From NCBI RefSeq assembly GCF_001886955.1, contig NZ_CP016804.1, positions 1,054,001-1,118,000 of the forward strand: 64,000 nucleotides of DNA, in the 5' to 3' direction. Below the pieces are notes generated by a model. It made no database searches. It worked only from the letters and a program-made list of their open reading frames with translations, and was not told where the DNA came from. Positions within the stretch are counted from its first letter, which is position 1; every line of letters starts with the position of its first letter. The position numbers were made by a program, and so were the translations under genes. This document shows, piece by piece, positions 1 to 7,564 of the stretch. Origin of the DNA: Halodesulfurarchaeum formicicum. GTDB taxonomy: Archaea > Halobacteriota > Halobacteria > Halobacteriales > Halobacteriaceae.

Positions 1-323
1 AGTTGGGCGATCTCCAGGCTGAGCTCCAGCGCCTCGTCGTCCATGGGGTGTGGAGGTTCGTCGTCCTCCTCGACCAGACAGGTCGAGTCGTATCCCAGGT
101 ACTCGAACTCCCGTTCGACCTGGCTCTCCTCCAGGGCGGCCTCGTCGACCTCGCCGAGTTCGCTCGGCGTCGGGTGCAAATACCGCGTGAACGACCGGAC
201 CGACTCCGCAGCCTCCCGTTGGGTCGTCGGACAGTTACAGAACAGCTTCGTCTCGGTATCGAGTTGCTGATGGATCTCCAGTCCCGCGACGAGGCCCAGC
301 TCCTCGTAATCGAACTCGGTCAT
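1..323 (-). CDS. gatE: Glu-tRNA(Gln) amidotransferase subunit E, N-terminal part (cut by window edge)
   Basis: The first 107 residues are visible; the rest lies beyond the left edge. The N-terminus contains GLVAGLEIHQQLDTETKLFC, the characteristic opening of the GatB/GatE family, followed by the CNCPTT segment. In archaea GatE works with GatD to amidate Glu-tRNA(Gln) to Gln-tRNA(Gln) in the cytoplasm, replacing a glutaminyl-tRNA synthetase. The start is the ATG at 321-323. The call as GatE rather than GatB rests on recalled similarity to haloarchaeal GatE proteins and would be settled by the missing C-terminal domains. Confidence 0.88.
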   Translation of the reverse strand, partial: MTEFDYEELGLVAGLEIHQQLDTETKLFCNCPTTQREAAESVRSFTRYLHPTPSELGEVDEAALEESQVEREFEYLGYDSTCLVEEDDEPPHPMDDEALELSLEIAQ

Positions 324-357
324 TGTGGACTGGTCCGTGTGGGAGGGTTAAAACCGT

Positions 358-1857
358 TCAGTCTCTCGGCTCGGGTGGCTCCTTCAGGACCCCAACTGCG
401 GTCAGAAGCTTCTCGGTGACAGCCGACCGCACCGCATCGGCTGTGGCCGTGCGAACGTCGATGACACTGGCCTCCTGGGAGGCAAAGCCACCGGAACTGG
501 CGGTGTCGATCACGACCGTGCCAAGCCCCCACCGCCGCTGGAAGAGCGTCCGGCGGTCGATCACGGTCTGGACGCGGTCGCCGGGCACCACGTGGGTCCG
601 CCGTCGCCAGAATCCGGTCCGTGTGATCACGTATCCGTCGACGATGTCCCAGCCTCGATGGGCCCATTTCTTCCGGGCCGCGATCGGGACCGCCGCGTAG
701 AGCGCCACGAGGCCATACCACGGGACCGGTCCCACGAGCCAGCTCCCCAGGAAGCCAGCCCCCAATAGCGCCGTGACGACGATAGCGTACCGGACGGTGT
801 ACCGCCGACGGGCCTCCGGGGCCGGCCGGGCAAATTCCACCTCGCCGAAGTCCTCGACGTCGCGTGCAAGTTCGAGGAGCCGGTCCCGTTTTGCGAGCGG
901 GACGGCTGATTCGGCCCCGGACTCCGATCCCGGACCGTAGCCAGCCGTCTCGATCGTGAGCGACGCGTAGCCGAAGTGCCGCATGAGCACGTTCTCCTCG
1001 ATCACGATCGTCTGGATCTTGCCCGCGGGGATCGAGCCGTCGTACCGCTGGAGGAGGCCCCGTTCGTACCGGAGTTCGTCGCCGACGCGCGTGAGCGTGA
1101 ACCCGTAGTAGCCGACGAATCGACTGAATCCGCCGAGGATCCAGACGGCCAGCCCTGCAAGCACGAGTCCAAACAGACCGAGGACGAAGACGACTGCAGC
1201 CGCCCGGCCGGCGAGATACTCGGTTGCAAATGGGGCCACAGTTGGCACGAGGACAAAGACGATCGAGAACAGTCGCGGATCGAGGGAGAGGAGACTGTAG
1301 AGCACCAGATCCTCGTCCGAGAGCTCGAAGAGGCGTTCGTGGGACTCCCCAGACGTGTCTTCGGTGTCCGTGTGAATGGAATCGGACTCGTCGAGACTGC
1401 GCTTTCGGGTTCTGATCCCTTCCTGGAGTCGAGTTGCCTCGGCCCGGGAGACGAAATTGAGAGCTGCTTCCGTCGAACTGCCGCCCGCGGTCTCGATGCC
1501 GACGGCCCCGATACCCAGGGCCCGCTGGAAGATCGACCGGGTGATGTCCACGTTCTGAATGCGACCCAGGGGGATGTCCCGTTCACGCCTGAAGAGCACG
1601 CCCGAATGAATGTACAGGGAATCGTCGGTCAGTTCGTAGGCGAAAAACCGGTACCGCAGTATCTCGTATGCGAGCGCCCCAATGACGAACAGCACGGCCA
1701 ACACCATCCCGAGGGAAGGCATCCAGAACGGGAGCAGCCCTGCTGCACGCAACGGTTCCTGAACCATCGAACCGAGGACCGATCCGGCAATCGCCAGCCC
1801 GAGCGCTCGGCTCGCGCCACGAACCGGAACGGTCAGGGGGTGGAGCTTAGACGCCAT
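358..1857 (-). CDS. Membrane protein with three bPH2 (YdbT-like) domains
   Basis: This 499-residue membrane protein alternates hydrophobic helix pairs with three bacterial pleckstrin-homology (bPH2, formerly DUF304) domains. The three copies start near residues 77 (DDSLYIHSGVLFRRERDIPLG), 255 (GDELRYERGLLQR) and 408 (DGYVITRTGFWRRR), each with the usual G(V/L/F)hxR, I/VQxV and TA(G/S) blocks. Membrane helix pairs lie near residues 15-65, 195-245 and 350-390. This is the architecture of YdbT. Its start overlaps the end of the upstream bPH2 gene by 11 bases, so the two are almost certainly cotranscribed, like ydbS-ydbT in Bacillus. The biochemical function of the family is poorly known; envelope stress or bacteriocin resistance has been proposed for bacterial members. 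Confidence 0.85.
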   Translation of the reverse strand: MASKLHPLTVPVRGASRALGLAIAGSVLGSMVQEPLRAAGLLPFWMPSLGMVLAVLFVIGALAYEILRYRFFAYELTDDSLYIHSGVLFRRERDIPLGRIQNVDITRSIFQRALGIGAVGIETAGGSSTEAALNFVSRAEATRLQEGIRTRKRSLDESDSIHTDTEDTSGESHERLFELSDEDLVLYSLLSLDPRLFSIVFVLVPTVAPFATEYLAGRAAAVVFVLGLFGLVLAGLAVWILGGFSRFVGYYGFTLTRVGDELRYERGLLQRYDGSIPAGKIQTIVIEENVLMRHFGYASLTIETAGYGPGSESGAESAVPLAKRDRLLELARDVEDFGEVEFARPAPEARRRYTVRYAIVVTALLGAGFLGSWLVGPVPWYGLVALYAAVPIAARKKWAHRGWDIVDGYVITRTGFWRRRTHVVPGDRVQTVIDRRTLFQRRWGLGTVVIDTASSGGFASQEASVIDVRTATADAVRSAVTEKLLTAVGVLKEPPEPRD

Positions 1858-2308
1858 CGTCTGCTTCGTGTTCGCCGGCGAGTGCCCGAAGCCGTTCCTG
1901 GAGTGACTCCGCCCGATCCGGTTTGAGTCCCGGAATCCTCACGTCCGCACCCCTGGAGCCCGCCGTGTAGACGACGACTCGGCTCAGGCCGAGTGCCCGC
2001 TCGAAGGGGTTTCGCTGGGTGTCGACGTGCTGGACCCGCACGTACGGGACGACCGTCCGAACGCGGGTGAACACGCCGCGATGCAGGAAGAGCGCATCGT
2101 CCTGCAGTTCGTAGCGCCAGAGCCGAAATCTGAGATGGGCATGGCCGAGAAGGAGGACCGCGAAGAGGAGGAAGGCACCGATCGCCGCCGTCGGGAATCG
2201 CCACTCGAACCAGAAGGTCACTCCGGCGAGAACACCTGCCAGTACCGTAGCGAGAAGCACCGCGACGACTCCCCACAAGATCTGCACGCGGGGCGTGAGA
2301 CGTTCCAT
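1847..2308 (-). CDS. Small bPH2-domain membrane protein (YdbS-like)
   Basis: This 153-residue protein has two N-terminal membrane helices (about residues 10-30 and 38-55) and one bPH2 domain. The domain shows DDALFLHRGVFTRVRTVVPY, then VQHVDTQRNPFERALGLSRV and VVYTAG. It is the single-domain partner usually found beside a YdbT-like protein, and here it overlaps the start of that gene by 11 bases. The pair probably forms one membrane complex, which is an inference from architecture and coupling. The specific role in archaea is unknown. Confidence 0.83.
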   Translation of the reverse strand: MERLTPRVQILWGVVAVLLATVLAGVLAGVTFWFEWRFPTAAIGAFLLFAVLLLGHAHLRFRLWRYELQDDALFLHRGVFTRVRTVVPYVRVQHVDTQRNPFERALGLSRVVVYTAGSRGADVRIPGLKPDRAESLQERLRALAGEHEADDGV

Positions 2309-2350
2309 AGGCGAACTGGGAATCCCACCCCCTTGAAAGACCGGGTGGGC

Positions 2351-3760
2351 CTAGTCGGTCAGAATCCCCGGTTCGGTCATCGCCTCGGGATCGATGACCT
2401 CGTCGGCTTCCGCCTCGGTCAGGTAGCCCCGCTCAACAGCGACCTCGCGGACGGTCTTTCCCTCTTCGAGGGCCGCTTTGGCGACTTCTGCGGCGGCGTC
2501 GTAACCGATGGCTGGATTCAGCGCCGTGGTCAGCGCCAGGCTCCGTTCGACCTGTTCGGCACAGGACTCCTCGTTCGCTTCGAGGTTGGCCACAAACCGC
2601 GTCGCGAACGTCTCCGCGCCGTTCGCGAGCAGCCGAGCGGACTGCAGGAAGTCGGTGGCGATCACCGGCTTGTAGAGGTTCAAATCGAGCTGACCGCCCG
2701 CTCCGCCTTTCGAGATGGTGGCGTCGTTGCCCACGATCCGGGCGTGAATTTGATTGACCGACTCGGCGACGACCGGGTTGATCTTCCCGGGCATAATTGA
2801 GGATCCGGGCTGGTTCTCGGGTTGTTCGATCTCACCGAGACCGTTCCGGGGGCCCGAAGCTAACAACCGCAGGTCGTGGGCGATCTTGTCGAGCGATCCC
2901 GAGACGGTTCGAAGCGCACCGTGGACGGATGCCATCGCGTCGTGAGCGGCCTGGGCCTCGAAGTGGTTGTCCGCTTCGCTGAACTCCGTTCCGGTCAGTT
3001 CGCTGATCTCCGCGGCAGCCAGCTCCGCGAACTCCGGATGCGTGTTGAGCCCGGTGCCGACGGCGGTCCCACCCAGGGCAAGCTCCCGGAGTTCGGCTTT
3101 GCTCGTTTCGATCCGCGCTATCCCCTTCTCGATCTGGGCCCGATAGCCGCCGAACTCCTGGCCCAGCCGAACTGGGGTCGCGTCCTGCAGGTGAGTCCGG
3201 CCGGTCTTGACGACCCCGTCGAAGGCCGCTTCCTTCTCGGCGAGTGCATCCCGAAGCGTGCGGAGGGCGGGTTCCACGTCGTCCTCGATGGCTTCGAGAG
3301 CTGCAACGTGCATGGCCGTGGGAATCACGTCGTTCGAGGACTGCCCGAAGTTCACGTGATCGTTCGGGTGGACCGCCTTGCTTCCAACCGACTCGCCCAT
3401 AATCTCGGCGGCCCGGTTCGCGATCACCTCGTTTGCATTCATGTTCGTCGAGGTCCCGGAGCCGGTCTGGAACACGTCGACCGGGAAGTGCTCGTCGAGA
3501 TCTCCCTCGATGACCTCCGTGGCCGCCGCCTGGATCGCTTCGGCGATCTCCTCGGGAATCATCCCAAGCTGGGCATTCGCCGCCGCTGCGGCTTGCTTCA
3601 CGATGCCCAGGGCCCTGATGAACCGCCGGTCCATTTGCTCGTCGCTGATCGGGAAATTCTGGATCGCGCGCTGGGTCTGGGCCCCCCAGTAGGCGTCGGC
3701 CGGAACGCTGATCTCGCCGAGGCTGTCCACTTCGATTCGTTCGTCGTCTCCCGCGGTCAT
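2351..3760 (-). CDS. fumC: Class II fumarate hydratase
   Basis: The protein interconverts fumarate and L-malate in the citric acid cycle. At 469 residues it has the usual class II length. Diagnostic pieces are the fumarase/aspartase signature GSSIMPGKINPV, the GSGTSTNMNANEVIANRA block and the HPNDHVNFGQSSND block with its substrate-binding residues. The ATG at 3758-3760 was chosen because family similarity begins immediately after it (VDSLGEISVPADAYWGAQTQ) and upstream in-frame codons look non-coding. Aspartate ammonia-lyase belongs to the same superfamily, but the motif set fits fumarase better. The gene stands alone, followed at some distance by the bPH2 pair in the same direction. Confidence 0.93.
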   Translation of the reverse strand: MTAGDDERIEVDSLGEISVPADAYWGAQTQRAIQNFPISDEQMDRRFIRALGIVKQAAAAANAQLGMIPEEIAEAIQAAATEVIEGDLDEHFPVDVFQTGSGTSTNMNANEVIANRAAEIMGESVGSKAVHPNDHVNFGQSSNDVIPTAMHVAALEAIEDDVEPALRTLRDALAEKEAAFDGVVKTGRTHLQDATPVRLGQEFGGYRAQIEKGIARIETSKAELRELALGGTAVGTGLNTHPEFAELAAAEISELTGTEFSEADNHFEAQAAHDAMASVHGALRTVSGSLDKIAHDLRLLASGPRNGLGEIEQPENQPGSSIMPGKINPVVAESVNQIHARIVGNDATISKGGAGGQLDLNLYKPVIATDFLQSARLLANGAETFATRFVANLEANEESCAEQVERSLALTTALNPAIGYDAAAEVAKAALEEGKTVREVAVERGYLTEAEADEVIDPEAMTEPGILTD

Positions 3761-3800
3761 GGAGGCGATTCGTGTCCGACCCCGTAAAACATCCCCTTTC

Positions 3801-4784
3801 TTACGTAAACTGGTCGAGTCCGGTCTGGGCGACCGAATCCTCGATCCGCTCGAACCCACGGGCGACCTCCTCGGGTGGAATCTCCCAGGTCTCGGTGACG
3901 TAGGTCCTGGCGGCGTCGATATCCGGATCGATCGAGAGGTCGAGGTCGTACTCGGTCGTCACGTCCGGGTCGAGGAACAGGTCCCGGATCTGATCGGCAT
4001 ACTCGATGTATTCGTCCTCGGCCTCAAGCACGCCCCAGAGATCGCCGTGTTCCTTGACCGCACTGAGGGCCGTCTTCGGGCCGTACCCCCGAAGACCCTC
4101 GTTGAAGTCTGTCCCACAGAGAATACCGATATCGACCAGTTGGGACCACGTGATGTCGTGTTCCGCGAGGGTCGCTTCGAAGTCCATGAGCTCCGGGTCG
4201 TCACTGGTGGTGAGCTTACGGAGCGTATAGGGGGCCCCCAGGAGGAGCGTGTCGTAGTCCTCGCTCCCGGCGTAGTCCACGTCGGGATCGTTTCGAGCCA
4301 TCGCGGCGGCCTGGGCTTCGCCCTCGGCCGGGGCCTCGACGATCGGGATGTCGAGATGCTCGAGGAGGTCGCGTGTCGTCCGGTGGATCACGTCGGTCAG
4401 CCGCTGGGTTCGTGACTCCAGTCTCGCGGCTTTGATTTGCTCGCCGGCCTCCCTGGCCGCCTCCATTCGCTTTTCGGCTTCTTCGCGTTTCTCGCGTCGA
4501 CGTGTCACCTCCTCGGTCTTGAGCTCAGTGACGCCGCCGTCGAAGACGAAGACCGGCGTCAGATCGTGTTCGAAGAACTTCGGCAGTCCCTGGACGACCC
4601 CGATGAGGTTGGCGACTTCCTCGCCCGCACCCGTCGTGTAGACCGAATCACGGGTGAACTTCACCGTGGTCGTGAGATAGCGGTAGAGCCAGTTGTGCGC
4701 GTCGACGGCCACTACGTCTCCGTCCAGGTCCTCGTAGCCCACCTCCGAGAGCACCGCCAGCTGTCTGAGATCTGCGAGCCCCAT
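3801..4784 (-). CDS. fen: Flap endonuclease 1
   Basis: FEN1 removes 5' flaps during Okazaki fragment maturation and repair. At 327 residues it matches haloarchaeal FEN1. Visible features are the N-terminal [10 protein letters not shown] region, [10 protein letters not shown] with the metal-binding aspartate, the I-domain region [13 protein letters not shown] (catalytic glutamates) and [11 protein letters not shown], and the helix-hairpin-helix [21 protein letters not shown]. The last residues QTGLDQFT form a PCNA-interaction (PIP) motif of the QxxLxxF type. The gene lies just upstream of fumC, with 40 bases between them. Confidence 0.95.
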   Translation of the reverse strand: MGLADLRQLAVLSEVGYEDLDGDVVAVDAHNWLYRYLTTTVKFTRDSVYTTGAGEEVANLIGVVQGLPKFFEHDLTPVFVFDGGVTELKTEEVTRRREKREEAEKRMEAAREAGEQIKAARLESRTQRLTDVIHRTTRDLLEHLDIPIVEAPAEGEAQAAAMARNDPDVDYAGSEDYDTLLLGAPYTLRKLTTSDDPELMDFEATLAEHDITWSQLVDIGILCGTDFNEGLRGYGPKTALSAVKEHGDLWGVLEAEDEYIEYADQIRDLFLDPDVTTEYDLDLSIDPDIDAARTYVTETWEIPPEEVARGFERIEDSVAQTGLDQFT

Positions 4785-4809
4785 CGAGCGTTCCTTCGGC
4801 CGAGGGGGC

Positions 4810-5340
4810 CTAAGGGATACCGTTCACCGGTTCGGGTAGGTGAGTTTCCTGTAGCCACCGGTCGAGGAGTTGCGCCTGCCCTTCAGGGAGGTCGCGATCT
4901 GCAAAGCGCTCCAAGCCGGCCCGGTACCGTTCTTCGCTCCGGTCGGCGGGCCAGGTAAGCACCAGTTCCGCGAGTCCGGTCTCTCGACCTGTGAAGCCGA
5001 ACCCGGCCCGATAGAGCGCGCGATACGCGATCGGATTGTTGACGGCGATCGCAATGCGTTCATACCCGCGTTCTCGCAACGTTTCGCGGAGATTCCGGAC
5101 CAGTCGAGGACCGAGTCCCTCGCCACGTCGGTCCGACCGGACCGTGAGATACCGGATCCACGCCTGGTCGTCGTCCTCCCGGTCGCCGTTGAACGCCGCT
5201 GCCGCCAGGACCGATCCCGCTTCGCGAAGCACGGCTTTTCCGGTGTTGGTCATCTCGAATTTCCCGGCATAGGCGAAGGTCTGCCAGTCCAGCGTGAGCG
5301 AGGGGCCATCAGGCGGGACCCCCAGGACCGCGTACTCCAT
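4810..5340 (-). CDS. GNAT-family N-acetyltransferase
   Basis: This 176-residue protein carries the acetyl-CoA binding motif A of GNAT enzymes: [20 protein letters not shown] near residues 85-105, followed by [21 protein letters not shown] and GFGFTGRE, the motif B region. The acceptor substrate cannot be told from sequence. The C-terminal 40 residues, rich in charged groups, are not recognisable. The ATG at 5338-5340 is used. It is divergent from the methyltransferase that starts at 5390, with about 50 bases between them, so the two may share a promoter region. Confidence 0.78.
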   Translation of the reverse strand: MEYAVLGVPPDGPSLTLDWQTFAYAGKFEMTNTGKAVLREAGSVLAAAAFNGDREDDDQAWIRYLTVRSDRRGEGLGPRLVRNLRETLRERGYERIAIAVNNPIAYRALYRAGFGFTGRETGLAELVLTWPADRSEERYRAGLERFADRDLPEGQAQLLDRWLQETHLPEPVNGIP

Positions 5341-5389
5341 ACCTCGCCGTTAGCGTGGCAGGCTTAAGGAACCCGCCCCTGGGTCGACC

Positions 5390-5956
5390 GTGCACGACGT
5401 CCCGATATTCGACCGGTTCGCCCCTGTCTACGACCTGTTCCTGCCGGGGACCGATGCCGCACCGCTCGCCGCGGGGTTGGAACTCGCCGAGCGACCGGTC
5501 AAGCGGGTGGTCGATCTGGGCGGCGGGACGGGGCGGGCCGGTCGGGCCGTCAGCCCGGAGACGATTATCTTCGACGCCAGTCGGCCCATGCTCGAACAGG
5601 CCCGGAAAAACGGATTCGAGACAATCCGTGGTGATGCTCGGTCCATCCCACTCCCGGCTGAGAGCATCGATGCCATGGTTTCTGTCGACGCCCTCCACCA
5701 CCTGCCGTCGATCGATGGGGTCCTGGCAGAGGTACACCGGATCTTGCGGCCCGGTGGCGTCTTCGTCCTTAGAGATTTCGATCCAACGACAATCCGGGGC
5801 CGCGGATTGGCACTGGGCGAGCGACTGGTTGGGTTCGAGTCGACGTTCCTGTCCGCCTCGTCGATTTCGGCTGCTCTCGAAGCCGCGGGCTTCACGGTCC
5901 AAACGCTGGAAACCGGCTTCGTCTACACGGTCGTCGGCCGAGTGAAATCGGTCTAG
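5390..5956 (+). CDS. Class I SAM-dependent methyltransferase
   Basis: This 188-residue protein has motif I RVVDLGGGTGRAGRAV near residue 40, motif II-like IIFDASRPMLEQA, motif III AMVSVDALHHLPSIDGVL and LRPGGVFVLRDFD, which is the UbiE/Methyltransf_11 layout. The substrate is unknown. The start codon is GTG at 5390-5392. The gene converges on the presenilin-like protease gene, and the two stop codons share the palindrome CTAG at 5953-5956, so a transcript of either gene must run into the other. Confidence 0.82.
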   Translation: MHDVPIFDRFAPVYDLFLPGTDAAPLAAGLELAERPVKRVVDLGGGTGRAGRAVSPETIIFDASRPMLEQARKNGFETIRGDARSIPLPAESIDAMVSVDALHHLPSIDGVLAEVHRILRPGGVFVLRDFDPTTIRGRGLALGERLVGFESTFLSASSISAALEAAGFTVQTLETGFVYTVVGRVKSV

Positions 5957-6912
5957 AGATACGGGGCCAGACCCAGTGCCTCGACGATCGGAACGCCCCC
6001 AGCCAGTGCGCCAATCAGGTACCCCGCAATCGCGCCGCCGTTGAGCAGGGGCAGCCCAGCGTGGGGTCGCCCCTTCACGACCATCGCGAGCAGCCCGAGC
6101 AGTCCGAGCAGCGTACCAGTCATTGCCCCGAGGGCGGCCACTTCGAGCCCGAATAGGAGCGGGGTTTCGAGAAATACCGTCCCGCTGACGACCAGGATCG
6201 TCGGAATGACCACGTCCCCGAGGCCGATGAAGAAGGCGTCCCGCTCCAACGGATCAGCCGACTCTTCCGTTTCGGGGTCCGTCTCGGCTTTCATCTCCGC
6301 GACCATCTCCCGAAACGAAAACGTTCGCGTAGTCGGAAGGACGATCAGCACGGGCACCCGGAGTTCCATCACACCCGTTGCCAGAGTCAGCATGTGTTCG
6401 GTGCCGTACACGCTGATGGCGTCGTAAATCGCCAGCACTGTAAGCAAGAGGAGGACAGGCAGGATATCCAGACTGATACCGAACAGCGCGGCAGCGCCCA
6501 TTCCCATGACCAGTCCCGAGGCGTCGATGACCCACCATTCCGGGTAAACTGCGAGGCCGATGATAATTGCGGCCGCTCCGATGATCGCCCCCAGATGGAA
6601 CAGCCCGGGTAGGTCGACAATGGGCGGAAGCACGACCGAGAACACGTACGCCGAGATTAACCCGCTCGTGAGGACGACAAAGGCCCGCAGGAGCGCCGTC
6701 AAATCGTACTTCAGGAGCGCTAACATCCCGACCGTCGCCACGAGGAGGACTCCGACGTAGAAGGCCGCATTTGCCGGGTCACTCGGGTCTTCGACGGCCT
6801 GGAATCCGGCTGCCGCAAACGGCCCCTGGAGAAACAGCGCCCCGAGCTGCACGGCGAGAAAGAACCCAACGGCACCGAGGATCACAATCGCGATCCGGCC
6901 ACGAGAATGCAT
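5953..6912 (-). CDS. Presenilin-like intramembrane aspartyl protease (PSH family)
   Basis: This 319-residue integral membrane protein has about nine hydrophobic segments. The two catalytic aspartates are recognisable: YDAISVYGTEHM (the YD motif) near residue 165 and GLGDVVIPT (the GxGD motif) near residue 230. The PAL-type substrate-docking motif appears as GLPLLNGGAI near the C-terminus. Together these identify the presenilin/signal-peptide-peptidase-like archaeal family (DUF1119, A22). It cleaves membrane helices; natural substrates in haloarchaea are not established. It follows srp19 and gar1 on the same strand, 42 bases after gar1, probably as one operon. Confidence 0.87.
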   Translation of the reverse strand: MHSRGRIAIVILGAVGFFLAVQLGALFLQGPFAAAGFQAVEDPSDPANAAFYVGVLLVATVGMLALLKYDLTALLRAFVVLTSGLISAYVFSVVLPPIVDLPGLFHLGAIIGAAAIIIGLAVYPEWWVIDASGLVMGMGAAALFGISLDILPVLLLLTVLAIYDAISVYGTEHMLTLATGVMELRVPVLIVLPTTRTFSFREMVAEMKAETDPETEESADPLERDAFFIGLGDVVIPTILVVSGTVFLETPLLFGLEVAALGAMTGTLLGLLGLLAMVVKGRPHAGLPLLNGGAIAGYLIGALAGGVPIVEALGLAPYL

Positions 6913-6954
6913 GGAGTGAGTTACCCCGGTCCGGGCCTTGGCCCTTGTGTTTTG

Positions 6955-7188
6955 TCAGTCCGATCGCCAGTAGAGCGGTTGCTGGAGCAAGCTCGCGGGC
7001 CTGACCGAATCAGATGGTGTCACCGCCAGATATGGAGCCGCTACCGGGCCAAACACGTCGACCACGCGACCGACCGTTTCGAGCGTTTCGTCGAGGGCCA
7101 TGGTCCCGATCTGCGGGGGCTCGTCGGTCGCCGATTCGAGGACCAGCAGACTGCCGGTGACCCGGGTGACGGTTCCGAGTCGCTGCAT
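6955..7188 (-). CDS. gar1: H/ACA ribonucleoprotein subunit Gar1
   Basis: This 77-residue protein has the compact Gar1 beta-barrel pattern: RLGTVTRVTGSLLVLE, then IGTMALDETLETVGRVVDVFGPV and PYLAV. Gar1 joins Cbf5, Nop10 and L7Ae in the H/ACA RNP that guides pseudouridylation of rRNA. Its ATG overlaps the TGA of srp19 by one base (TGATG on the minus strand at 7186-7190), so translation is coupled. The srp19-gar1 arrangement is common in haloarchaea. Confidence 0.88.
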   Translation of the reverse strand: MQRLGTVTRVTGSLLVLESATDEPPQIGTMALDETLETVGRVVDVFGPVAAPYLAVTPSDSVRPASLLQQPLYWRSD

Positions 7189-7469
7189 CAGTCCCTGAGT
7201 GCCTGCACGTAGGCGGCGACGGCCTGCAGGAGGTCACTCTTCCCGGCGTCGTCGGCGTTTGCCACGGCCACTCGGCCCGTCCGGTCCCGGGATTGACGGG
7301 GATAGGCGAGGTCCGGTTCGATCGTCGCGTCGTACCCGACCTGCTTGACCGCCTCGGCGATCTCCTCGGGTGTTGGGTCTGCCACGGCCATCGCCTTCGG
7401 AACGCGTCGGCCCTCGCTGCGGGAGAGCTCCGCGTCGAAGTAGGCCGGCCAGATGATGTTCTCGACCAT
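7188..7469 (-). CDS. srp19: Signal recognition particle 19 kDa protein
   Basis: SRP19 binds the tips of helices 6 and 8 of 7S RNA and helps SRP54 load onto the particle. The 93-residue protein opens with [20 protein letters not shown], the family signature (the invariant YFD and SRxEGRRVP blocks). It is the first gene of a probable operon srp19-gar1-presenilin-like protease. The ATG lies at 7467-7469, and no other gene lies between it and the divergent peptidase-like gene that starts at 7565. Confidence 0.93.
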   Translation of the reverse strand: MVENIIWPAYFDAELSRSEGRRVPKAMAVADPTPEEIAEAVKQVGYDATIEPDLAYPRQSRDRTGRVAVANADDAGKSDLLQAVAAYVQALRD

Positions 7470-7564
7470 TTGGGGGGAGCTACCCCGCCCAGCGGGTAAA
7501 CGTTGACGGACAACTGGCGTCCGAGAGCGTGGTGACTAAGGCGACCGGTCCCAACCTGGAAGAT

